Shown here piece by piece: positions 46,576 through 57,307 of a stretch of DNA of 64,000 nucleotides. Both the position numbers and the translations under genes were made by a program. The notes under the pieces are model-generated. The model had not been told where the DNA came from. It worked only from the letters and a program-made list of their open reading frames with translations, and did no database searches. Position 1 is the stretch's first letter. Every line of letters starts with the position of its first letter. The stretch is from Tetrapyrgos nigripes. Lineage: Eukaryota; Basidiomycota; Agaricomycetes; Agaricales; Campanellaceae. The stretch is from positions 85,416-149,415 of the forward strand of contig JAACJM010000207.1 of the NCBI GenBank assembly GCA_013368315.1, in the 5' to 3' direction.

Positions 46576-47099
46576 TTGTACTTACGGGTGTCAGCATCGA
46601 CGTCGAGATCGAATGTACTCTATCAAGCCATGTATCAGTGAAGGTATTTTGTAGAGTCTAGAAGAGACAGAGGGGGCCGATGTGTGAAAGTGGATGCATT
46701 TGCAATGGAGGTTATGAAAATATGATTAGAACAATGTATGAACAACGTATTACTGTCTATATTGTGATAAAAGGGGGAAAAAACCATCTGACCCGACTTC
46801 AAGGTTTTTTGTCTCCTGAACTCACCACGTATTATTTTCTCCTGAATTCATAGTCCTCTCTGACCACCCCCTACCTCAAGCTACCTCATCGACCCGAACT
46901 CCTATTTCGCTTTTCCGAGCTCACATCATATCACACTCTCTTGTCAACCAGACACCTCGTTTCGAGTGAGTGACTTTGATTTGGTATCCTCCGACTTCAG
47001 ACTTCTCTTCAACTATATACTTCAGATTTTGATGGTTTTGACGTTCAATGTGACTCATAGATATAGGTTCAAAATGTATTATTCCAATGATTTATATTT
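46576..47099. other. No recognised gene
   Basis: AT-rich spacer before the tandem array. Confidence 0.4.
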
Positions 47100-47637
47100 G
47101 TGAGTATGCAAGATCAAATGAAAACATAGCTTCAATTTATCTGATGGGAAGATCCATATGTTTAAGGATACCTGAATGAGTTTAACTCCAAAATATGGAG
47201 TTCCATAGACTGATAACAGCAGTTTCTTTGGTAGGGTACATTGAGGTGAGCATGCAAACATTGCGAGATCATATGAGGCTATAGCCTTGATTTATCTACT
47301 GAAAAGATTCATCTGCCTCAGAATACCTGGGGAAGCTTGATTTCAAAAGATAGAGTCCATAGACTGAACCCAGCAGTTTCCTATCCTTGGTGGGGTACAT
47401 TAAGGTGAGTATGCCAAAATTGTGAGATCATATGAAGCTATAGCCTTGATTTATCAACTAGAAAGATCCATCTGCTTCAAAATACCTGAAGAAGCTTAAT
47501 TTCAAAACATAGAGTCCATAGACTGAGTCCAGCAGTTTCCTTGGTAGGGTACATCAAGGTGAGTATGCCAAAATTGTGAGATCATATGAAGCTATAGCCT
47601 TGATTTATCTACTAGAAAGATCAATCTGTGTCAGAAT
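47100..47637. repeat. Tandem array of about 154-bp units, cut by an LTR
   Basis: Units start at 47100 (146 bp), 47246 (159 bp), 47405 (154 bp) and 47559 (truncated after about 79 bp). Each begins GTGAGTATGC and contains GAGATCATATGAAGCTATAG, CATAGACTGA and GGTAGGGTACAT. The last copy stops exactly where TGTTGGAATTTTGTAC of the LTR begins. Confidence 0.85.
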
Positions 47638-48350
47638 TGTTGGAATTTTGTACTGACCTATACTTACAACAAACACTCATATTTTTCTCTCCACTTCACT
47701 AGTATACACATGCACCACCTACTTTCCATTATACTCCATACTTACATTGTTTCTTACATTGCTAACTCCAGACTGATATCAGACATTACATCGTAGTATC
47801 CACTTTACACCACAGTGTTATATTTATGAAATTATGCTAACAGTATAAATACTTAGTAGTTTACTGTCTATACCTCTAGAGCCCCAATAACATTCATTGC
47901 CTCGCTTGTCTCACAAGTGTCCTCATATTCATTTATTCTCATTGTCACGAATTGCCGATCTATTCATTTCTTATCTCCACGGACTATTATTCATTTCTCT
48001 TATCATTATATTCTCTGTATACGGTTACCATCACTTGATCTGACACATTCATCTTTTATCTCCTCTGATTCCTATCTCCATGGACATTCCCACTTATTCA
48101 CTTATTCTCAATTCACTTCTTAGATATATATACCAAAGGACCTGTAGTTAGTTCCTTAGTCTGTTCACTTTGTCTCCACTCTGCTCTCAGTACAGTGCAG
48201 TGTCGAGTATAGTCAGCTACTCATCCTCTACTTGTTCCTACTACTTCTCTATCTTCTCTCTCTATCTTTCTTCCTCTTTCTCGATATCATTTCGCCTGTA
48301 ACTCATCAATCTATCTGGTTCATTGTGTGACTTGGGTGGTTATTGCTAAG
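47638..48350 (+). repeat. Left LTR of a Gypsy retrotransposon (approximate)
   Basis: The sequence starts TGTTGG at the break in the tandem array and precedes the Gypsy coding region. Its right border near 48350 is a guess. A related piece is at about 28600-28680. No matching right LTR was found, so the element seems truncated at the other end. Confidence 0.5.
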
Positions 48351-49830
48351 TGACAACATTCTTGACACTTGAACAGACTCTCTTACACCCACCTCACAAA
48401 CAGACCTCACAACTCAACACGAATCCTTCCGCCATATTAAACCTTCCTATTATTCCATCCTTCCCCTACAGTGCCCCCAAGCTCATCATCTCTACCCTGT
48501 GTGAGGAGCCTCACAGGTCGGCCGGCGTGAACAAACTCAAGGAGTTGTTGCACGAAGTCATCCCCCGTCTACACAGTTTCAAGACATAAAACTAGACTCG
48601 CAGATTCGAGTAAGGTGGTCAACCGACTCTGTAATTGAAATCCTAAAAACCCTCAATCGTATACACTGGCTCTCAACTTCGAACCATTTTTCAACAACCT
48701 ACGAATCTGACCCCCACAAGAATACCGCTACAGAATTGAAGATTCAGACCCAAACAGCTTCAAGGACTACTCACAACAGGTTAAAGATGCAGTACAAAAA
48801 CACGCTGTTGCATTTGATAACCATTGGATCAAACTAAACAAGAGAACGTGGGCCAAAGGTGAAGTAACCATCTTTGAATACCTCCGAATAAAGATATCCC
48901 CTGAGAACGCACCTCCACGCTACGTGGCAGTTGTAGACACTCATTATTTTGTCCAACTTGGAAACACTCCCATTCCCAGTTGGTTCAGTCACGACGACTA
49001 CAAGGACTGCGACATCTTGGAATACTGCCTAGAGGAACACGAAGAATACCTTCAAACTCGAATCCCCAGAATAAACGACTACGACCAACAAGGATTTTAT
49101 TGGGAGGACGTTCCTGCCGATCAGTGGGACCACCTGTTTTCAGGACCTGAAGACGCCAACTAGTGTATGTCCGGAAGCGGAATTCCTAGAGTAACTCGAT
49201 CACAATCACGCACCGCCTCGCGAGCTCCCAATCGTACCTCCTCACCTCACATTCCCTTGCCTGTATCCGTCGACCTCACGCATATCATCATCAAAGACAA
49301 GAGGACTGTTATTTTTCAGCTAATAACCAGTGGGACATCTGTCTAAACAATCTGTGTCCAAACCAATTCTCTATATACAATCGAGTACTCACACAAACAG
49401 AACTAGAATACGGCTTCGGACCTATACTACCACCTGGACAATACGTCTCGTCAGAACCCATTTCAGAAATCCAACCCCCAATAGCCGAACCCTCGTCGCA
49501 TACTCGATTTGAAGAATCAGACCCTAGCAACGAACCTATTCCCGAATCTGAACAACAAACTTCCCTTCGTAGATCCCCATCTGACAGCATCCCCAGTGCA
49601 ATCCAAGAACCTATATCTGTTCATCCTCGACAATCCATCGACTTCCACACGCTCTATTCTTCTCTTGGAATGTCTGAACATAACGAGCCCACCTCAGCAA
49701 CCACCGCCACAGGAGTGACAAATAGAAGTCCTGCTGGCACCCCTTCCGACGAAGACGACCCCTCTACTCCCCTAATAGAACCACAAAAGAAAGAGGGGCA
49801 AAACCAGAGAAGTTCGCAGGAGAATGAAAC
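48350..49830 (+). pseudogene. Gypsy element 5' coding region, decayed
   Basis: Pieces in shifting frames read KLIISTLCEEPHRSAGVNKL, IEDSDPNSFKDYSQQVKDAV, WAKGEVTIFEYLRIKISPEN and GNTPIPSWFSHDDYKDCDIL, followed by a Pro/Ser/Glu-rich stretch (FGPILPPGQYVSSEPISEIQ) that runs towards gag. These belong to the retroelement leader or gag N-terminus; stops interrupt them. Confidence 0.5.
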
Positions 49831-50847
49831 TTGGCGAAGGATTGGCTAGCCGAGTTTAACAACTATCTTCGGCTCAACAATGGAGTCTATCCTATGGAAA
49901 ACGAAAAAATAGCACTATTTCTCACTCTCTTCACAGGAGAGGAAGCAGGACGATGGGCTCACGACATGATGGCGAAAATCTACGAAGAAGACAATGACTA
50001 TAGTGACAGCAATGAAGAATCAACGAGTGGAGACGAAGACTTGTTGTCACCAAAATCTACAACAGGGAAGAAGTCGTGGACCCTACGAGAAGTAAAACAA
50101 AAGTTCTTGCGGGACTTTAAACCAACCTCCCAGGAATCTCAAGTGCAAAAAAAGATAGAAACTATAAGGATGGAGGGAGCCTTAGCAGACATAGATAAGT
50201 ACAACTCCCAATTCAAACTATACACTAAAGATACTGGTCACAACGACAAGGGATTGATGAAGTACTATTGAGAAGGACTTCCAAGAGGATTGGTAGACCG
50301 AATTTCTTTGCTACCATCCCAACCCAAGAACCTCGCAGTGCTACAGAAGGCTGCAGTCAAACAACATATGATCTAGGTAGAAAGACAAGCAGAGAAAGCC
50401 TTGTGGAATAAACAGTGAGGGGAAGGAGGGCAACAGACCAGGGGATCGCAGAGTATGGGAAGCAGTCAAATGAGAAGCATGGAAGTGAATGCCTTCCCAA
50501 ATAATACCCCAGGTGCATCCCTGAATACTAAATATCCACCTAAGCTGACAAATGAGGAAAGGGAAAAGATGAAAAGAGAAGGAAGATGTTTCGGCTGTCA
50601 TGAAAAGGGACACACTACATGGAACTGTCCTACATTCCCCAGGTCCACCATGACGAATACCAACAACACAACCTCTAGACCTTTGATCAGAACAACTACA
50701 GCCATCACAGAACCCTCGTCCTCCAAAACAAACATTATGATAAAAGACATCGCGGAATTTACCACCAAAATCAGGTCACTGTCAGGAGAAGAGAAGGAGA
50801 AGGCAGCAGGATACCTAAAGGACCTTGTGACACAAATGGATTTTTAA
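49831..50847 (+). pseudogene. Gypsy gag with zinc knuckle, broken
   Basis: WLAEFNNYLRLNNGVYP, KIALFLTLFTGEEAGRWAHD, WTLREVKQKFLRDFKP and ESQVQKKIETIRM are typical of Gypsy capsid. A TGA at 50269-50271 follows LMKYY where an Arg is expected before EGLPRGL, and a TAG follows near 50374. The CCHC knuckle CFGCHEKGHTTWNC lies near 50590-50630 in a second frame. Confidence 0.8.
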
Positions 50848-50861
50848 ACACCTCCCCTGTC

Positions 50862-53800
50862 ATGTCGTCAGGAGGAGGAGTATGGACATATATACCAGTA
50901 AAAAACAGGCAATACACGAGCCTTATACCCTTTCGTAAGCCGCAATTCCCATCTGAGCTAAGAATCACGGCAATCACTCGAAATCGACAGATTCCCTTGA
51001 TAGAGTTGAAAACGGAATTAATCGGTAAAATAACTGGACGAAAAATCGACGCAACGGCTCTACTGGACAGTGGAGCAGAAGGAATCATTATCAACAATAC
51101 CTTCGTCCAAAAACATCGTCTTAATCGAATCCCCATAAAAAAACCCTTCCCAGTACGAAACATTGATGGATCCGAAAATATAATGGGATGGGTGATGCAC
51201 TATACCATCCAAAAATTATGGATCTATGCACAAGATCAAAGATCTCATCATGAAGAAACTGCCAAGTTCTATATTACGGATATTGGCGACCATGATATCA
51301 TTCTAGGTACCGATTGGCTGGAACATCACAATCCAGAGATTGATTGGGCAATCTCGGAAGTTAATCTGACACGCTGCGCTGATACCTGTATACTGGAAAA
51401 ACCTCTGGTAAAAATCAAAGCTAAGTCAAATACACATCCAACAAAACTGAGACAACCTGAAATAGTTGATCCTAGAACATACCATCGAGATTACCAAGTA
51501 TCATACAAAGAACCTATAGGACACTATAGACCGGTGGCACAGCCAAAGGTAGCCAGACAATGTCGAAGATCACGGTCTCAAAACACCCACTTGAAACATA
51601 TCAAATTGGGAGCGTTGCTACCCTCCGAAGATACAAATAGACAATGGGACGTCCCACACCAATGGAGTCAACTCGCCATGGAATATATTGATGTCCCAAA
51701 CAATCAAGACGAAGAACTATTGAAAACCAAGCTGAGTATCCAAACAGTTTTTACAAAAGCACAACAAGCTGTTGAAAACAAATCAACAACAGATCAGCTG
51801 ACATTGTTGGAAGAACAGATACCCAAGCAATATCACAATTCTTGTCGGTATTTGACAAGAAAACCTCGGAGCGCTTACCCCAATGAATTAGTTCTACAAG
51901 AGGATTTTCAACTGCGAACGTGCAAAACCTATCCTCTCTCACCAAATGAGCAAACCGAGTTAGACTCCTTCCTAAACGAAAACCTCCAAAAGGGATACAT
52001 TAAACCATCAAAGTCACCCATGGCAAGTCCCTTCTTCTTTGTCAAGAAAAAGGATGGAAAACTACGACCAGTACAGGACTACAGAGAACTCAATAAGGGT
52101 ACTGTAAAAAACGCGTATCCCTTACCACTTATCCCAGAATTGATCGACAAACTCAAAAATGCACACGTATTCACGGATATAACAACATCTGGATCAAGGA
52201 AGGAGATGAGTGGAAGGCCGCCTTCAAGACCAATCGAGGACTTTTTGAGCCAACAGTCATGTTCTTTGGATTAATGAATTCACCCACCACCTTCCAAGCA
52301 ATGATGAATACTATCTTTAAGGACCTCATCGATCAAGGGAAGGTCGTTATTTATATGGATGACATTCTCATATTCACCCACGATTTATCAGAACATCGCG
52401 AACTCATACAAAAGGTGCTACAACGTTTACGAGACAATGACTTATACACAAAACCTGAGAAATGCACATTCGAAGCAGATAAGGTCGACTTCTTGGGCCT
52501 TATCGTTTCCCATGACACCCTAGCAATGGATCCTACTAAATTAGCAGGAGTAATCGAATGGCCAACACCAGAAACGGTAAAGGAAGTACAAGCATTCCTA
52601 GGATTTGGAAACTTCTACAGACGATTCATCAAAGATTTCTCGAAAATTGCTCAACCACTATTCAACTTAACAAGAAAGGATAATCAGTGGAATTGGGGAA
52701 CGGAAATGGAAAAATCCTTCAAGTCTCTCAAAGCAGCCTTTACGTCTAAACCGGTCCTATTGATGCCTGATCATACCAAACCGTATCGAGTAGAAGTTGA
52801 CGCATCAGAATATGCAACAGGAGGCATACTCATGCAAACGGGAGATGACACCTGATGGCACCCGGTAGCCTATATCTCCAAATCCCTCTCCGAGACGGAA
52901 CAAAACTACGACATCCATGATAAAGAATTATTTGCAATCATATGAGCATTAGAAGCATGGCGACACTATCTAGAAGGAGCCCCACACTCCATCGAGATCT
53001 TGACCGATCACCATAACCTAACATACTTCCAGACAGCTCAGAAACTCAGCCGACGACAAGCACACTGGGCATTATTCCTCACACAATTTGAGTTTTCCCT
53101 CCTTCATAAACCGGGAATCCTTAATAAAGCCGATCCATTGTCCAGACGACCAGATCACCGAGTTGGTACAGAAAACGACAATGCCAATAGGGTCCTTCTT
53201 GACCCTAAATTTTTCTGAATTCGAGCAACCAGACAAGGGATGGTCACGGCTATAGGAGACGTAGAACTACGTCGAAGAATCAAAGAATCCCCCAAAAGGG
53301 ACCTCGAAGTAGTGAGTACCCTCGACGTCATTCTACGAAACGGACCACGGTCTCTGGTAAAAAATCTCCAGGAATGGAACTATGAAGATGGGATTATATT
53401 GTTCCGGGGTAAAATCTATGTCCCAGCTGACGACAACCTTCAACGAGACATTGTGAAGTTACACCACGACTCCCTAGCGGCAGGACACCCAGGTAGGTAC
53501 AAAACCTACGAACTAGTCAGCAGAGAATTCTGGTGGCCAGGAATGTCAGTCTTCGTTAGAGACTACGTAAACGGTTGTGCCAAATGCCAGTTAACTAAAC
53601 CCAATAATCATCCAACTCGAATTCCCTTGGTGCCCACTGAAATCTCAGAACGTCCTTTCGGAACTATCACTACTGATTTCATCATGGATCTCCCTGAATG
53701 CAAAGGATTCAATGCAGTACATGTCGTGGTTGACAGGTCAACAAAAACCGTCATTATATTGCCTTGTACAAAAACAATTGACAGCGATGGTACGGTCAAC

Positions 53801-54760
53801 CTCCTGCTTAATCACACATGGCGGCGATATGGGCTGTGGGATAAAATGATCTCCAATTGAGGACTGCAGTTCACTAGTAAGGTCATGGCCGCGGTTCAGG
53901 ACAAACTCGGAATAACATCAGCACTCAGCACAGCCTATCACCCACAGACTGATGGGGAATCTGAACGATACAATCAAGAACTAGAACAGTTCTTACGGAT
54001 TTTCTGTAACTACTGACAAGAAGACTGGGTGGACTATATACCTTACGCAGAGTTCAGCCCCAACACTAGGGTTCACTCAACAACCGGAAAATTGCCATTC
54101 GAACTCCTGCACGGATATCAACTGCGATTCTTCCCTACATTTAACCCAATATCCACTCTACTGACAGTTGAGGAAAGACTCGAAAATCTCAATCGACTCA
54201 GAGATGAACTCAAAGCTAGTCTAACTTCAGCGGCAGAGAGAATGAAGGATCAACACGGAAATCATTCTATACCAGAATCAGGGTATAATATCGGGGACAA
54301 GGTATTACTCGATGGGAAAAACCTGAAAACGACAAGACTGAAAGCTAAGTTGTCTGATCGTCGTCATGGTCCATTCGAAATCATTGAAAAAATCGGTCAG
54401 GTCAACTACAAGTTGAAATTACTGAAAACCTGGTGAATACATCCCGTCTTCCATGCATCACTGCTGTCGCCATATATTGAAACAGAGGCTCATGGACCAA
54501 ATTACCCCAAACCACCTGCGGAGTTGCTAGACGCAGACGAAGAATATGACGTGGAAAAGATACTAGACTCTAAACCTACCAGAAATAGGAAAGGAACTCA
54601 GTATCTCATGCTCTCTGCTGAAAAGCACTCCCAATTTCTACAACGGCTGTCTGTGCTGGAACTTTATCATATACACCTATTGATGTTAATGCACCCACCC
54701 AATAAACAAGTAAAATCTATGCATGCCGAGTTGATAGCCAGTTTTTTTGTTGAGATCTAG
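50862..54760 (+). pseudogene. Gypsy pol (protease, RT, RNase H, integrase), broken
   Basis: The first frame (50862-52274) has the aspartic protease motif ATALLDSGAEGIIINN and the RT start KKDGKLRPVQDYRELNKG. Near 52178 the frame shifts where the block containing the first catalytic Asp of RT should be. The second frame (from 52259) has VVIYMDDILIF, FLGFGNFYRRFIKDFS, the RNase H part EVDASEYATGGIL, the integrase zinc motif (HHDSLAAGHPG, CAKCQLTK), TTDFIMDLPE and HPQTDGESERYNQELE. Six in-frame TGA codons interrupt it: 52853, 52943, 53216, 53858, 54014 and 54434; several stand where Arg is conserved. Not functional. Confidence 0.9.
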
Positions 54761-54799
54761 TTGTTACTGATTGTTCTCTCCTCCCACCCACTGCTGAAC

Positions 54800-55681
54800 A
54801 TGAGTTCCACGTGAGGTTCCTCTTCACAGACCAAACACTGGGAGAAGGTTTTACTCATTCGTTTGGAGAAAAAAACGCCATACGCTGTAATCCCACCTGG
54901 AGCCTTTGAAAATTCTCATCATTGGCTTATGACTCTGCTCACTAACCATCTCCTACCTGCCGTTGCTGCGATGTATTGGTCTTCCATTGCCCTCTCTTCC
55001 AACAAATCGTCAACTGTACTGAGCATTGTGAGTGTGCCTCTTTTACCTTTATATCCAACTGACTTTTTTAAACGTATCAGAAAGCTATCCTGGATGGCAT
55101 TGTGTTAGCTTCAAGATCTCAACCTAGGACCATTCAGCCTCACTCCTTGTATGCCATTCCAACATACTTATTATTCTCTTTCTTACTGTCTAACCCCCTT
55201 CTAGCCAATCAAAAATTTCGACGTCAACCACCACCAGGTACGCCTACTTCTTCTTCTGCCTTCTTTTTCTTTCTTTCTTTTTTTCATCAGTTACAGTACA
55301 AGGTCTCTGGTATCTCACTCAAATGGACAACAATCTTTACAAATATGAAGCTCTGGCCAAATAGCATGTCCTCTCAAATATTGTGTCACCACACCGAATG
55401 TCATCGTTCACCCTTCAGACTATCACAACGTTTTTACGCCTGCTTCTTATTTGTTCATCAGTGCGGATTATGGTCATCTAAACATTTCCATGCTCCACCA
55501 ACTCCTGAACACAACGTCCCAACTCCACAACTTCTATGACATTATTTTCCACAACTACCCTGACTTACATGCTCCTCGTCAGCTGTTGGAGCACCTCTCT
55601 GTGGAAAATCTTCGCTCCGACACTGAGGATCTTCCTTCCAACACCGTCTTGGGTGAAGAACTGCCCAAGCCTGTGAAGTAA
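54800..55681 (+). pseudogene. Unidentified spliced frame downstream of the integrase
   Basis: A frame reading PYAVIPPGAFENSHHWLMTL, PAVAAMYWSSIALSSNKSST is followed by GTGAGT (55027) and an acceptor at 55080. Then KAILDGIVLASRSQPRTIQP continues to a Pro run, another GT (55230) and a pyrimidine-rich acceptor near 55290. The last part has VIVHPSDYHNVFTPASYLFI, MLHQLLNTTSQLHNFYDII and ends GEELPKPVK at 55681. One TGA (55346-55348) interrupts it. No domain recognised. It may be an accessory gene of the retroelement or a neighbouring host gene. Confidence 0.4.
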
Positions 55682-56029
55682 ACTTTTCTTATATCATGTC
55701 ACTAACATGCTTTTATCTCTCTTACCTTACCATGTATGTGTATGTTGCCTCTTATATCTGTATGCCCTTTGCCTTTGTTTTTCTTATTCTCTCATATGTT
55801 GTAACAGTATCTGTTTCTCCTTTCTCATATTAATTGTAAGTCGCTTACATTGTAACAATATCTGTATCTCCTTTCTCTTATGTCTCGTACATTGTAACAA
55901 TCTTACTTATGTTCAGTCCCTTTGCTTTCTCGGCCCTAATAATTAGGCCTTCAGAAAATTTCCCTATGCTTGCACTATAACTAATTAGACAATGTCTGAT
56001 AACCTGCTCATCCTCTCGGAGTTGGGGAT
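55682..56029. other. No gene recognised
   Basis: Pyrimidine-rich, with repeated GTAACAATATCTGTATCTCC-type words and a GGCCCTAATAATTAGGCC palindrome near 55932-55949. Confidence 0.4.
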
Positions 56030-57307
56030 GGCGCGCAAGTGCCGTTGAGATGTACATCACGTGGCGTGAACAGAATTTGCCAGCAGTAGGTGCAGCCGCC
56101 TGTTGCGTCGGAACTAACACGCCCAAAAGGGACAAATTTTCCGCTCAACGGATACATGACCAGATATGTGTATGAAAACGAGATATATTTGGAATCTAGA
56201 TATAAGTACAAAAAGATGATGTATCTACATAAGGATGAATTTCTAGTATATTTGATTGGTGTGCGGACATATTCTGTATCAAAGCTATTGAAAGAACTAC
56301 AAAAAGACCTCAAATCAGGATTCCAGACATGGTTACGGATATGTGTCCGAAAAGACAATAAGTCCGGATTCCAGACAAGGGTCCTGATAGTAGTCCTGGC
56401 AGATGAACTTATAGATCAGAATGAATGCTATAAAAGTATCAGGCCCTGTTCTGCAACAGGATAGGATAGCGCCGAAATATTGATATATCAAAAAATGATG
56501 TAGGATATTGCGTCGGACTAGCGTTCGACAGGTAATATATTTTTATTTGAGCCGGATCAACGGATCGCACATAGCCCCTATACACGCGCAGTAATAAAAG
56601 ACTTGATTCCACAATGATTCCGCAACACCCATGGTGCGATACCCTACAGATCTAACCAAGAGACGTGCTATTTATGCTGCAGCATTGGCTGTTGTGGCAG
56701 CAGCAGGTGCAGTCACCACTCTATTGGTGAAAACACGCAAGAGACGGCCATTTCTTTCTAAAATCTACACTGGCAGAATGTGGCTAGAAGAGATGCTCAA
56801 AGGTCTGTAAACTTTTATTGACATTGATGACCAATAGCTAATTCACTACCAAGGCCACAATGAGCGCTTTAGGTGGATGTTTGGAATGCAGAAGTGAGTC
56901 TTCCATGCACTGGTATGGGAACTCCAAAAAACTTGTGGTCTGGAGGATAGTCGCTGGATCACTGCATCAGAGAAAGTAGCAATCTTTCTGAAGGTGCTGG
57001 TATCTGCAAACACAAATAGGGAACTACAGGAGCGGTTTCAGCGTGGCGCAGACACAATTTCACAGTGCAATTCATTGTTATATCTGGTTGCTTGTTCTTA
57101 TCTTCAGTCAGGTACTTCAATGAGGTTCTTGACATGGTCTCTGGTCGCTTGTATGCCAAATATGTCAAGCTCCCCTCCAGTAACACTCCGGATGAGATTG
57201 CATCAGATCCAAAGTACTTTGCGTATTTCAAGGATTGCATTGGTGCAATTGACAGATGTCATTTTTATGCTCGCGTCAGTACCGATGATGTTTCTCGCTT
57301 TCATGCC

